Shown piece by piece: positions 8,997 to 17,886 of a DNA stretch of 64,000 nt (its first letter is position 1; the number at the start of each line of letters is the position of its first letter). The DNA is from Astragalus membranaceus. Lineage: Eukaryota > Streptophyta > Magnoliopsida > Fabales > Fabaceae. The DNA lies in assembly GCA_039519185.1 (NCBI GenBank), contig CM076848.1, positions 188,416,628 through 188,480,627 on the forward strand. Direction: 5' to 3'. The position numbers were made by a program, and so were the translations under genes. A model generated the notes under the pieces. The model did no database searches and had not been told where the DNA came from. It was given only the letters and a program-made list of their open reading frames with translations.

Positions 8997-11347
8997 TGTA
9001 ACGCCCCGAATAATTAATTAATTATTTTACTGAATTGTTTAGGAAATTAAGTTGTAAGAAAATATTAGAGTAAAAATATATTTTCGTATGTGGGCCTAAT
9101 CGTTGGTGTTAGGAGTAGTAAAAATAAGGGGGTGTAAAGAAGGCCCATGAAGCCAAATCGCATAGGTGAATGAGAAAGCCCATAAGACCAAAGAAATTAT
9201 AAAAAGGTGTTATTTTAGGGTTTGCTCACTTTAGAAGAAAAAAAATAAGAATTGGGAGAGAAGAGCAAGGAGGGGGCGGCGAAGAGAGCTAGGGCAAGGC
9301 CAAGGAGAGCTTCGAATTCTTCAATCCAAGGTAAGGGTGGGGTTCTAACTCTATAATTGGGTGTATGAAGGGCTTTATGTAGGGAGGTTAAGGAACCCTG
9401 GGTATTGTTGATTCTTGAAAACCCTAGTTGTAGGTATTGAACTCTAAATGTTGATGTTGCATCCTATTGATGAGATTTGTTACCTATTGATGATGTATGC
9501 ATATGTTTGTTGATGATTGAGAATCAAAAATCTGTCTTGGGCGCCCTCCTGGGCGCCATCTTGTTGTTCGCAGGTTGCTGCTGGGGGCTGGTGCGCTGGG
9601 CGCCATGGGTGCCGTTTTGATGTCTGTCGTGGTTCTGGCGCATGGGCGCCAAGGGCGCCAATGTTGTGGCTGCCCTGTTGCTGTTGCTGTGTTGTTTCTG
9701 GCGCATGGGCGCCAAGGGCGCCAATGTTGTGGCTGCCCTGTTGCTGTTGCTGTTTTGGTTCTGGCGCATGGGCGCCAAGGGCGCCAATGTTGTGGCTGCC
9801 CTGTTGCTGTTGCTGTGTTGTTTCTGGCGCATGGGCGCCAAGGGCGCCAATGTTGTGGCTGCCCTGTTGCTGTTGCTGTGTTGTTTCTTGCGCATGGGCG
9901 CCAAGGGCGCCAATGTTGTGGCTGCCCTGTTGCTGTTGCTGTGTTGTTCTGGCGCCAATGGCGCCAATGTCTGGCTGCCCGGTTGCTGTTCTGGTGCCTT
10001 GGGCGCCAAGGGTGGCTGCCCTGTTGTTGCTAGGCGCCATGTTGGCTGCCCTGTTCTGTTGCTGGGCGCCATGGGCGCCGTGTCTGTTGTTGCTGGGCGC
10101 CATGTTGGCTGCCCTGTTCTGTTGCTGGGCGCCATGGGCGCCGTACCTGATGTTGCTAGGCGCCATCCTGGGCGCCGTTGTCTGTTCTGTGGCACTGGGC
10201 GCCATGGACGCCATTTCCTGGTGTCTGGGCGCCATTCCCTAATGTGCTGGGCGCGTAGGGCGCCAGTTCCTGTTTCTTGCTGGGCGCCTAGTAGGGCGCC
10301 ATTTCCTGCTGTCTCATTGGCGCCAATGTGTGGCTGCCCTGAATTTTTGGAAAGGTTGTTAAAATTGGCCAATTGACATTTGTTGGTCGTTAAAGTTGTT
10401 AGAAGTGGGTACTTGATAATTGTTGGTAATGTTGCCATAGTCGAATTGTCCCATTCATTGGCAATATATTCTGTTGTAGGCCTATGGCCAACGTTGTTTC
10501 CTTTTGTCATTGGATTGCCTCTATTTATTGGCAAGGATACTATGTCATGGGCCTAAGGCCAATTGTCGTTTCCTGTTGTCGTGGTTGTCGCGATGCTATG
10601 TAACCATTGTTATTGATAGTTGAGCATTTATCATCGCGTCGCATGGCATTTGCATTTTGTCGAGGGCTGATGGCCCTGGAGCTTCGTCTCACACGTCGGC
10701 CTGGATTGGCAAATTTTAGTCGTTGATGCCTCTATTTATTGGCAGGTTTTTAGTCGGGAGCTCTGCTCCAAACGGTACCGCATGCGTGTGCATAGTATTG
10801 AGTCGCATTCCGCATTACATACCGTATTGCATATTTGAGTGGTTATGTTGTTGACCCTTGATGATTGAGGTTACCTGATTGGTGTGAAGTAATGTAGTTA
10901 GATGTCCTGATTCCATATATATTGTTTTTCATACCTCTTATTATATGGTTCGATATCTCACCCCTTCTGTTTGAATGTTACCCCTATGTTGGTAACGGGC
11001 AGGTAACCATGACTGAAGGCCATGTACCTTCGTTAGTTCGAGTCGGTGTCGTCGCTCTGATACGTAGCACTCGGGGGGATGGACGCTTATTTATTACTAC
11101 TTTATTTTGTTATTCTATTGTCTGATTTCGAGTTAAAACCCGTTTGAATCCGCTGCGTTGAAATTGCAAGTTGACTTGTTTCGTTTATTGATTCCTCCTA
11201 TTTTATGTGCTATGTATCTGATGCTATAAATGACCTAGTTATGCTCGTTTGTGGATTTTAGTTGGAAAATGTAGCATGTTTGATTGTTGAAATTTTTTGA
11301 AACTCTGATTTTTACTATTAAATCGCCGGGTAGAAATGGGTGTTACA
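8997..11347 (+). repeat. 3' LTR of the Tekay-like chromovirus (2351 bp)
   Basis: It begins TGTAACGCCCC after the polypurine tract and ends GGTGTTACA at 11347, with matched TGTAAC...GTTACA termini. Right of it, MULE transposase coding sequence begins on the opposite strand, so this LTR marks the chromovirus insertion boundary. Long LTRs are usual for Tekay elements. A large GC-rich minisatellite occupies 9637 to about 10330. No real gene is present; the open frames on both strands there come from the repeat. Confidence 0.85.
9637..10330. repeat. 63-bp GGCGCC-rich minisatellite inside the chromovirus LTR
   Basis: Five near-perfect 63-bp units start at 9637, 9700, 9763, 9826 and 9889. Each has GGCGCATGGGCGCCAAGG followed by a CTGTTGCTGTTGCTG stretch. 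Degenerate, shorter units with GGCGCCATG cores continue to about 10330. Because 63 is a multiple of three, open frames run through it in several frames on both strands, giving artificial Ala/Pro/Gln- or Cys/Trp-rich proteins of 150-336 residues. Confidence 0.92.
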
Positions 11348-12232
11348 AAACCAACCGAGAAAGTTAACTCCGTAGAAGTGACTCCTACAATCTCCAATAG
11401 AGGTAGATTGTATTTGTTGGTCTTGTAGGTGGTGTCAAGAATAAGAACCTTTGGAAATAACCGGAATAACTTAATAGAAGTTGGATGCGCCCATATGATG
11501 TCACTGACCACATCGGAACCCTCAACTTTTCTACTCCAAAATAAATAATTTTGCGACTCAATCAATCTCAAAAGCTCCTGAATGTCCGTTCTAGGACCCC
11601 TCTTAGAAGAACTATAGGCGTAACGCTGCCTATATATTTGAGGAAGAGAAGTGACGTTGTCCGGATAATGGTTCTTCAATGCAGTAAGACAATCTTTCGG
11701 GGCAACATTCAAATCAGTGTGCTCATTAACAATAGCTTTTTGCGGCTTAGTTAAACGACCAAAAGCTGTCGACCCGACCGGGGTAGTAAGCAACTCATGT
11801 GTGTGAAGACCACACCTAACATTCACACGCCAACCCCCATGACGTATTGTACAAGTAGCTCTCAATGTAAACGGACAGGTTATTTTCTTAGACCCGAAAA
11901 CTCTAGAATCATTAGACCACTTCCCTTGCTTCTCGCAACCAAAAATAATCTTCTCTCTAGAACCCCTTTTACCTACAGCTTTGTCAGATCTTACAATGAT
12001 AACCACAACTCCAATACGCCTCTCAACCGCGTTAGCCCACTCTTCTACATCCTCGCGTGTAGAAAATATCTACAAAATAGAAAAAATAGATAAATGTTGC
12101 GTACTTAATTAATTAAATATCTACCAAACTTTGATTAAGAAAATTAGTTTGAAAAATATACCCTCTCCGTCCAGAATGCCTCTGTAGTGTCTACCACGAA
12201 AGGAACAACCTGCGACTCTGTATGCACAATAT
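11348..12232 (-). pseudogene. MULE transposase, N-terminal part with FAR1-type zinc-binding domain
   Basis: Exon 12162-12232 ends at a GTATAT donor. A 92-bp intron (12070-12161) follows, and the next exon starts at 12069 and runs to 11348. The protein has the FAR1/MULE N-terminal domain with ordered metal-ligand candidates (GCEK, CPFTLR, GLHTHE). After a linker comes the start of the MULE transposase core, where LILDTTYKTN holds the first catalytic Asp. Translation then runs into the chromovirus LTR, so the remaining catalytic residues are missing in this window. A further 5' exon is likely, since an acceptor-like AAACAG precedes 12232 and no ATG is seen. Such proteins cut and paste MULEs and also gave rise to FAR1/FHY3 regulators. 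The TIR and neighbouring MULE derivatives support a transposase rather than a domesticated gene. Confidence 0.8.
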
Positions 12233-12289
12233 CTGTTTCAAAATAGAACAACAGTTATACAGAAATTAATTTAAAAAAAAAAGAAATCG

Positions 12290-12600
12290 GATTTACGTGC
12301 CTCAAACGTAAATCCGCTTTGTATTTTTTACAAATCGGATATACCCCCATCCAGGTAAATCCGATTCATTAAAAGATATAAGCGGATTTAGGTAAATCCG
12401 ATTGCGCATCGGATTTAGCTAAATCCGATTAATTAAAATTTCGCTTTTGTACTGAATTAAATGGTCAAATCGGATTTATCTGTCAGTTTGACAGATATGA
12501 TTTGACTTATACGTGTGTATTATTACGTATTTTAAGCTAATCAGATTTACCTTGCATTTAGGAAAATCCAATCTGATTACCAGATAAAGTGGTCCCCCAC
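12290..12600. repeat. MULE subterminal repeats (AAATCCGATTT-type)
   Basis: Short motifs of the form AAATCGGATTTACC or its inverse recur every 20-50 bp in both orientations. The same motif fills both short MULE derivatives at 12797-13918 and 43606-44794. Such arrays often serve as transposase-binding sites; that role is inferred. Confidence 0.7.
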
Positions 12601-12705
12601 CAGAGAATCTTTCAAAAGTCAATTTTTGTAATTTATGTCAGGGGTATTTTCGAGATTACGGTAATGGGTGTAGATGGGAGTTGATGGGGGTATAAAAAAA
12701 AAACC

Positions 12706-12796
12706 TTCGGCCGATTGGTACCTGAGTATTGAGTTTCCTCCACAAAAGTGGTTGCCGATTTAATAGACAAACCTTGGGCCCCTCCAATTAAATTTT
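12706..12796 (+). other. Short stretch between MULE and its derivative; inverted LINE ORF1 piece
   Basis: Bases 12748-12796 encode a stretch matching LINE ORF1 sequence found at about 32096-32140. Here it is on the plus strand, whereas the adjoining LINE pieces in both duplicated blocks are on the minus strand. The piece is interrupted at 12797 by the short MULE element. It points to a local inversion or a second LINE fragment. Confidence 0.6.
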
Positions 12797-13918
12797 GGGT
12801 TTTTTTATACACCCATCAACTCCCATCTACCCCCATCCAATACCGTAATCCCGAAAATACCTCTGCCCAAATAACAAAGCGGATTTACCTCAGATGGGGG
12901 TACCTAAAAGGTAAATTCGACTTAAAAAAAAACAAAGCGGATTTACCTCAGATGGGGATACATCCACTTTGTTATTTTTCAAATCGGATTTACCCAGTGA
13001 GTAGATAAATCCGATTTCCCTAAAAAAATGAATTCGGATTTACCCCACCAAAGGTAAATCCGATTTTGTTATTAAAAATATTTTTTTTTATTTAAATTTT
13101 TAAAAAAGACTATAAAAATGTTACTAAAAATCCGTTAAAGAGTAAAAACTAATCCAAAAATTATTAAAACACCATTAAAAATCTAACAAAACCAAAATAA
13201 GTTTATGCAATTTTTTTTAGATTTTTTGGAAATTAAGAAAAATTAAAAAAATTAATAAAAAATAGTAAACGATAGAATTTGGGATTCTTGATCGTTGATT
13301 TTTTTCGGATTTAATGGTTGTGGTTTCATTACAGTTTGAGCAGATTGCCCGAGAACCGATTTTTTAGCCTAAATTATTCGCTCGACGTACAACATCGTCA
13401 CGTGTTAAGAACTACACACTAAACAGAACCAAAAGACGGTTGAAATTCATATCTACCTTTTTAACTGATTTATTTATTTATTAATTAGGTAAATCCGGAT
13501 TTATTTATTTAATTAGGTTAACAAAGCGGATTTAACCCCACATAAGGTAAATCCGCTTTTGTTATTTAAAAGCGGATATACCCCATATAAGGTAAATCCG
13601 CTTTTAAAAATAACAAAATCGGATTTACCCTCACTTAAGGTAAATCCGCTTTGTTATTTTTAAAAGCGGATTTACCCTATCTTAAATAAATCTGCTTTTA
13701 AATTTTTAAAATTTTCACTAGAAATCGAATTTACTTCACAGATACATAAATCCGATTTGGAAATCGAATTTACCTCACAGATACATAAATCCGATTTCCA
13801 AAAAAATTGAAATCATGATACGTTCGGGTTTTTAAAATTTTGTGAATGGCAATTGCGTCTTTTCGCAGGATCGATGTGGGTAGATGGTGAAATGATGGGG
13901 ATAGGAAAAAAAAAAACC
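12797..13918. mobile_element. Non-autonomous MULE derivative, copy 1 (1122 bp) with perfect 9-bp TSD
   Basis: TTAAATTTT occurs at 12788-12796 and again at 13919-13927, an exact 9-bp target duplication, which is the Mutator signature. The ends are inverted repeats starting GGG or GGT plus a T-run and containing CATCAACTCCCATCTACCCC-like sequence on the left. The right end is related but diverged. The interior lacks coding sequence and is filled with AAATCCGATTT/GGTAAATCCG motifs in both orientations plus AT-rich filler. The similarity of its left end to the right end of the neighbouring MULE (12637-12705) suggests that MULE type mobilises it. Confidence 0.9.
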
Positions 13919-14268
13919 TTAAATTTTGTTGACCACCAAATCCTGAATTTTCGGAATCTATTAATAAGCGCAAATCTGCATTATTGGCTTTACCAAAATC
14001 ATCCACTAATTCCGCAACCTGTTTCCCTGATTTACGCTAACTTCCACCACGTTCTCACCTTGTGGTCCATTATTCCCATTTAGTCTTAAAGTGTCATTAA
14101 GAGAAGAAAAAATCCGGTCGCCCAAAAATTCCTTCTCTCCTTGTGGGCCATTATTAGCACTAAAAAAAGAATCAGTAATTTCCTCCCCTAAAATCCGCTC
14201 ATCTTCGTGCAAAACTACTACTATACCCATGGATTCGCACGGACCGATCGCATTACGTGACACGAGTT
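13919..14268 (-). pseudogene. LINE ORF1 middle/C-terminal piece, copy A
   Basis: Minus-strand frames 14006-14263 and 13919-14006 carry low-complexity ORF1 sequence (EEITDSFFSANNGPQGEKEF). It is nearly identical to 32150-32470 in copy B. A frameshift near 14006 breaks it, and the left end is cut by the MULE derivative. ORF1 of plant LINEs is an RNA-binding chaperone; this segment lies after its RNA-binding part. No ORF2 follows in this copy. Confidence 0.65.
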
Positions 14269-15765
14269 TTGGCTAACATGGGATTCGAACCCTTGACCCC
14301 TCAGTGATGAAAACAAATTAATACCAGTAACCCACATTCACATTTGTGAAACTAATTCCAGCAACAAATATATATTAGATATTTAGTTATTATTTTGAAC
14401 AAATCTTCATCTTCATCATCAGATCTTCATCAGATCTGGAAACGAAACCCACCAGATTCAGTTCATTTTAATTTCCATCCATTTCGTCCAGATTCAGTTC
14501 AAATCCATTTCGTTTTGATTTCCATCATCATGGTCATTCTGTTGCTACTGTGGGTGGGCATGGCAATCTCACATCCTCTAACAAGAATTCATCTTTAAAT
14601 CAACCCTTTTCATTTGCGGTTCCGTTCTTTAATCACTTAAATGATTTTCAAACAACAAAAGATTCCGTTCTTCAATCATTTGCGGTTCCGTTCTTCAACA
14701 CTTAAACGATTTTCCAACAACAGATTTCGTTTGCGGTTCCGTTCTTCAATCACTTAAACGATTTTCGAACAACAACAGATTTCGTTTGCGGTTTCGTTTC
14801 ATTTTCGTTTTCATTTGGGTTTCATTCTTCTTGTCCAATCTGCAGAAACGAAACAAGCCAGATTTGGGTTTATATGGAATCTATAGATTTCGAATCTTCT
14901 TGTCAAATATGGAATCTGCAAATTTGGGTTTATTTGGGTTCATTTTCGTTTTTACATATTCACAGATTTTTCGTTTTTACAGATTCACAGATTTTTCGTT
15001 TTTACAGATTTGGGTTAATGAACGTCTGAAGCAGAAGAAGATTTACAGATTTTCGTTTTTACAGATTTTCAGATTTGGGTTCATGAACAAACGAAAGAAG
15101 AAGAAGAAGATTTACAGGGATTTTTTATTTTAATAAAAATAAAAAAGAGGAAGAAGATCTGTTTTCGATTTCCTTGGATATTGTTTTTAACTTTTTTTTA
15201 TAAAAAAAATTAACGGTTCTCTAATATATTAATATAGGTGGGTTAATATACTAAAGTATTCTTGTGGCTTAATGGCAAGAGAGAGTGTGCATCAATTGAG
15301 AGTCACGAGTTCAACACCCCTTGGCCACCAAAATGTTTATTTTTTTAGTAACAAAGGTTTTCCACTTAGCCAAGCCAGTGCCACATGACAGTCATCCTTT
15401 GGTTGCTGACGTGGAACATGTCAGTGCCACGTGGCCTAGGTGACATAGGATGCTGACGTGGCATCACAATGGCCCAATAATATGGTGACACGTGGCATGG
15501 GGGTAATTGGATAAGTTACATTTTTTAACAGAAAAGTTAACAACAGGGGGTAACTGGATAACGTTACATTTTACAATGTGTTTTTTAAAACTTTTTTTTC
15601 CAGGGGGGTAACTGGGTAGTGAGGATATTTACAGGGGGGTAATAACTATTTAAGTCTAATCTAAAATCAATTGTAAAATATAGATGATGACTTGCATACG
15701 CACAGGTGCTGTCGTGTTATTTTTATGAATGAATTTAAACAGTATCTGAATAGTCTGAATATTAC
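14269..15765. other. 1.5-kb insert present only in duplicated block A
   Basis: Copy B lacks this sequence between positions equivalent to 14268 and 15766. It begins near a tRNA-like B box on the minus strand (GGGTTCGAATCCC, around 14280-14293). It holds an imperfect 51-66 bp tandem repeat with GCGGTTCCGTTCTTC cores (14616-14800), then TTTTCGTTT/TTTACAGATT-rich sequence to 15130. A tRNA-like stretch follows (15267-15333), then an ACGTGG-rich cluster (15405-15500) and repeats of GGGGGTAACTGG. No coding sequence is supported. The nature of the mobile unit, if it is one, is unknown. Confidence 0.5.
14616..14800. repeat. Imperfect 51-66 bp tandem repeat
   Basis: GCGGTTCCGTTCTT cores occur at 14616, 14682 and 14733, with a variant at 14788, each followed by CACTTAAACGATTTTC-like sequence. 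It lies in the block-A-specific insert. Confidence 0.7.
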
Positions 15766-16640
15766 CCCGTGAAAATAAAGAAAAATTTAAAGTAGATAAA
15801 AAAGGAGTTTCAAATAAAAAATTGATAAATATTAAAACTAAAAATGTAAAAGTATCATTTAAAAACAATATGTGCATTTATCCCGTGTGTTTTTATATAT
15901 CAGTGCAGTGTTTTTTTATATATCAGTGTTGTTATCCCATGTTTTTTTTTATATATCAGTGCAACTATCCCGTGTTTTTATATATATATCATTGCAGTTA
16001 TCCCCGTACTTTTTAATATATCAGTGCAGTTGTCCATTGTTTTTTATGTATCATTGCAGTTATCTCGTAGTTTCAATTGACTATTTTAGTTTATTAGTAG
16101 ATTATAGTAGATAGTAAAAGATAGATAGTAAATTATCAATAAGAGGTGATAGTAGATTATCAATAAGAGTATAAACATATTTTGGAGAGAAAAATTAAAA
16201 TTTTAAGGTGATAATTTTTTCCAAAAAGGTGATAGTTAAAATTTTAGTAGAGTAGTCTTTGTATAAATTTAGAAATTTAGTTAAAAAACTAAAGTGAAGT
16301 GATAAGAGAAAAAGAAGAATTGTTTATGGGAAAATTAAAAGTAAAGTAAAAAGAAAAAAAGTAAGAAAGAGAGTGTAAGAAAAAAGTGAAAATGATTGGT
16401 AAAAAAAAAGTGAAAATGAGTAAAAAGAGTGTAGGAAGAAAGAGAAAAAAAGAAGAAAGAGTGTGTAAGAAGAAAAAAATGTTAAACGAGAAGAAAGATA
16501 AAGTGAAAATGTTGGAGAAAGTGAAAAGTTGTTTTTGATTTTTAGTGAGTCAATTACATTTTTATCCTTAATTAGTATAGGTGTCACTTTTCCCAAATGT
16601 CTAAATTGATAAAATCATATGTGGTGAATTGGTATAAATT
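15766..16640. repeat. AT-rich repeat family with 30-bp minisatellite, inserted in LINE ORF1 (copy A)
   Basis: It begins GTGAAAATAAAGAAAAATTTAA. It then has about six units of roughly 30 bp with a TATATATCAGTGCAGTTATC core (15885-16075), a TAGTAGATTATAGTAGATAG region, and purine-rich sequence to 16550. It interrupts LINE ORF1 between the pieces at 13919-14268 and 16660-17726. The same unit is at 32490-33370, and relatives occur in 21190-25100 and 38000-41950. The open frames through it (hydrophobic FFYISV repeats) are artefacts. Confidence 0.75.
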
Positions 16641-16659
16641 TATATTAGATTTATATTAG

Positions 16660-17726
16660 ATATTTCTATCATCATTGCCTTCCATATCTCTTTGACATTT
16701 AATACCATTAATTATACCCTCAGCTGCACCATCAACTACCACCACCGGACCACCTCCTTCCTCCACCGGGCCAAGAATCACTTTCCGACGATGAGTCACT
16801 TGTAGACACTTTTGTGTCCGACTGTTTCCATTGAAGCGGTCCACTCCAATCCTCAGCAATTTTAATAGAAAATACCACTTTATTGATACGAACCTTAATG
16901 GTTTGATTAATACACTCAGATGAGCTAGTTCGGATCAGAAAACGAGCGACGTCAAGAGACTTCCTCTTCTTAGTGCTATCATCGGTATACAAAAAAGTAC
17001 CAACATGTTGTAAAATTTTTGAGAAAAACTCAACATTCCACACATGCATTGGTACTTCAAAACATCTTACCCAAGCTACATGTTCATTGTCCACATCGGT
17101 GACTTTCCATGGTCTTATCCATTTGAACCATTGAAATAGCCAGTCTTTGGCTTCTTCCACAAAACCCATGAAGTCTTCGTCATCCTTATGCCCTTCTAAC
17201 AAGACCAAGTTAGCCCCCATGGTCGTAGCTTTGATAGAAAAAACGCCTTGACGAATGAATTCGTCCTGAATGGAATACGATTTACCCGGCCAATGTACCC
17301 ATCCCACCATAGCCTTAGCATATTGATTCATGATATCATCTCCCACATCAAAAGAATAGACATGCTCGTTGCCTCCACCCCTTAGCACTGCCTCCTTATA
17401 CCCTCCCCCTCCTTGAAGATTTGAATTGTTTACGTTATTAGCTACCTTCTCAACCCATACTTTTTAGAAAAAAAACACCTTGTTGGCCCTTATCTTCATT
17501 AATCCTAGATTCAGATCCAAGTTCTACCGAGGAAGATTTACATGTATTTTGTTCCCTTCCACAAAAAAATTTCTAATCTCACCGCCATTCTTACAGGATC
17601 AAGCACGTCGTGAAATCTCACAAAGTCAAACCTCTTCCTCCTCCCGTCCCTCCTCACCAGAATAACCACCTCTTCAATTCTCCCTTGCTCGGCAAAGACA
17701 TGGTACATATCTTTAGCCCTATAAGA
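16660..17726 (-). pseudogene. LINE ORF1 N-terminal part, copy A
   Basis: Read on the minus strand, the first part (about 17720-17480) corresponds to an RRM-like RNA-binding region that is intact in copy B. Then comes the 218-residue frame 17388-16732, with the plant LINE ORF1 signature around WVRCFEVPMHVWN and a central domain similar to DUF4283-type proteins. In the LINE life cycle ORF1 protein binds the RNA and acts as chaperone in cis. The copy is cut on the right by the copia element at 17727 and on the left by an AT-rich repeat. A frame break separates the RRM part from the rest. Near-identity to 33371-34447 shows duplication. Confidence 0.75.
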
Positions 17727-17886
17727 TGTTGGAACAATTGAATGAACTCACTATAATGTTCATTCTTTTCACTAATAGAATTCTGTTTTCTGTTTTACTC
17801 ACTCACATACACACAGAGAAAGAAAAAAAAGGAACTCAGATTGGAAGAGAGTGTTTTATGTATATTGAAAAATTATATCCCAGTCA
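17727..17886 (-). repeat. Partial copia LTR (left), copy A
   Basis: The sequence matches 19714-19873 of the complete LTR, from TGTTGGAACAATTG up to CCCAGTCA. It then switches abruptly to integrase-coding sequence, so about 195 bp of the LTR and the 3' half of pol are missing at this junction. Confidence 0.85.

Larger units (their letters stand above)
11348..12705 (-). mobile_element. Right part of a Mutator-like element (MULE), interrupted by the chromovirus
   Basis: From right to left it has a terminal inverted repeat (about 12637-12705, ending in an A-run and CC), a subterminal zone rich in AAATCCGATTT-type motifs (about 12290-12570), and transposase exons read on the minus strand up to 11348. 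There the chromovirus LTR cuts the gene. The terminal repeat is about 90% alike, by eye, to the left terminal repeat of the short element starting at 12797. The left half of the element lies beyond the chromovirus and outside the window. The bases at 12706-12714 would be the right copy of a 9-bp target duplication. Confidence 0.75.

Noticed and set aside
9480..10534. Overlapping ORFs of 150-336 residues on both strands, Ala/Pro/Gln- or Cys/Trp-rich
   Set aside because: They are produced by the 63-bp (multiple-of-three) minisatellite in an LTR; no start context, no conserved domain, and equally open in several frames.
15267..15333. Possible tRNA gene (GTGGC/GCCAC ends, A/B-box-like sequences)
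   Set aside because: Only 67 nt, no convincing anticodon or D arm, and the T-loop sequence departs from consensus; kept only as a tRNA-like trait of an insert.
15885..16075. CRISPR-like regular 30-bp repeats
   Set aside because: Units are contiguous with no unique spacers, degenerate, and in plant nuclear DNA; this is a minisatellite.
15822..16114. Hydrophobic FFYISV-repeat ORFs that look like a membrane protein (also at 21311, 32466, 32606 and 38102)
   Set aside because: They arise from the about 30-bp AT-rich minisatellite; the unit is imperfect and the reading frame drifts between copies.
16324..16596. Minus-strand ORF rich in Phe/Ser/Leu (also 33014-33316, 23538-23756, 37625-37927)
   Set aside because: Purine-rich low-complexity DNA and microsatellite read on the opposite strand; no protein signal.
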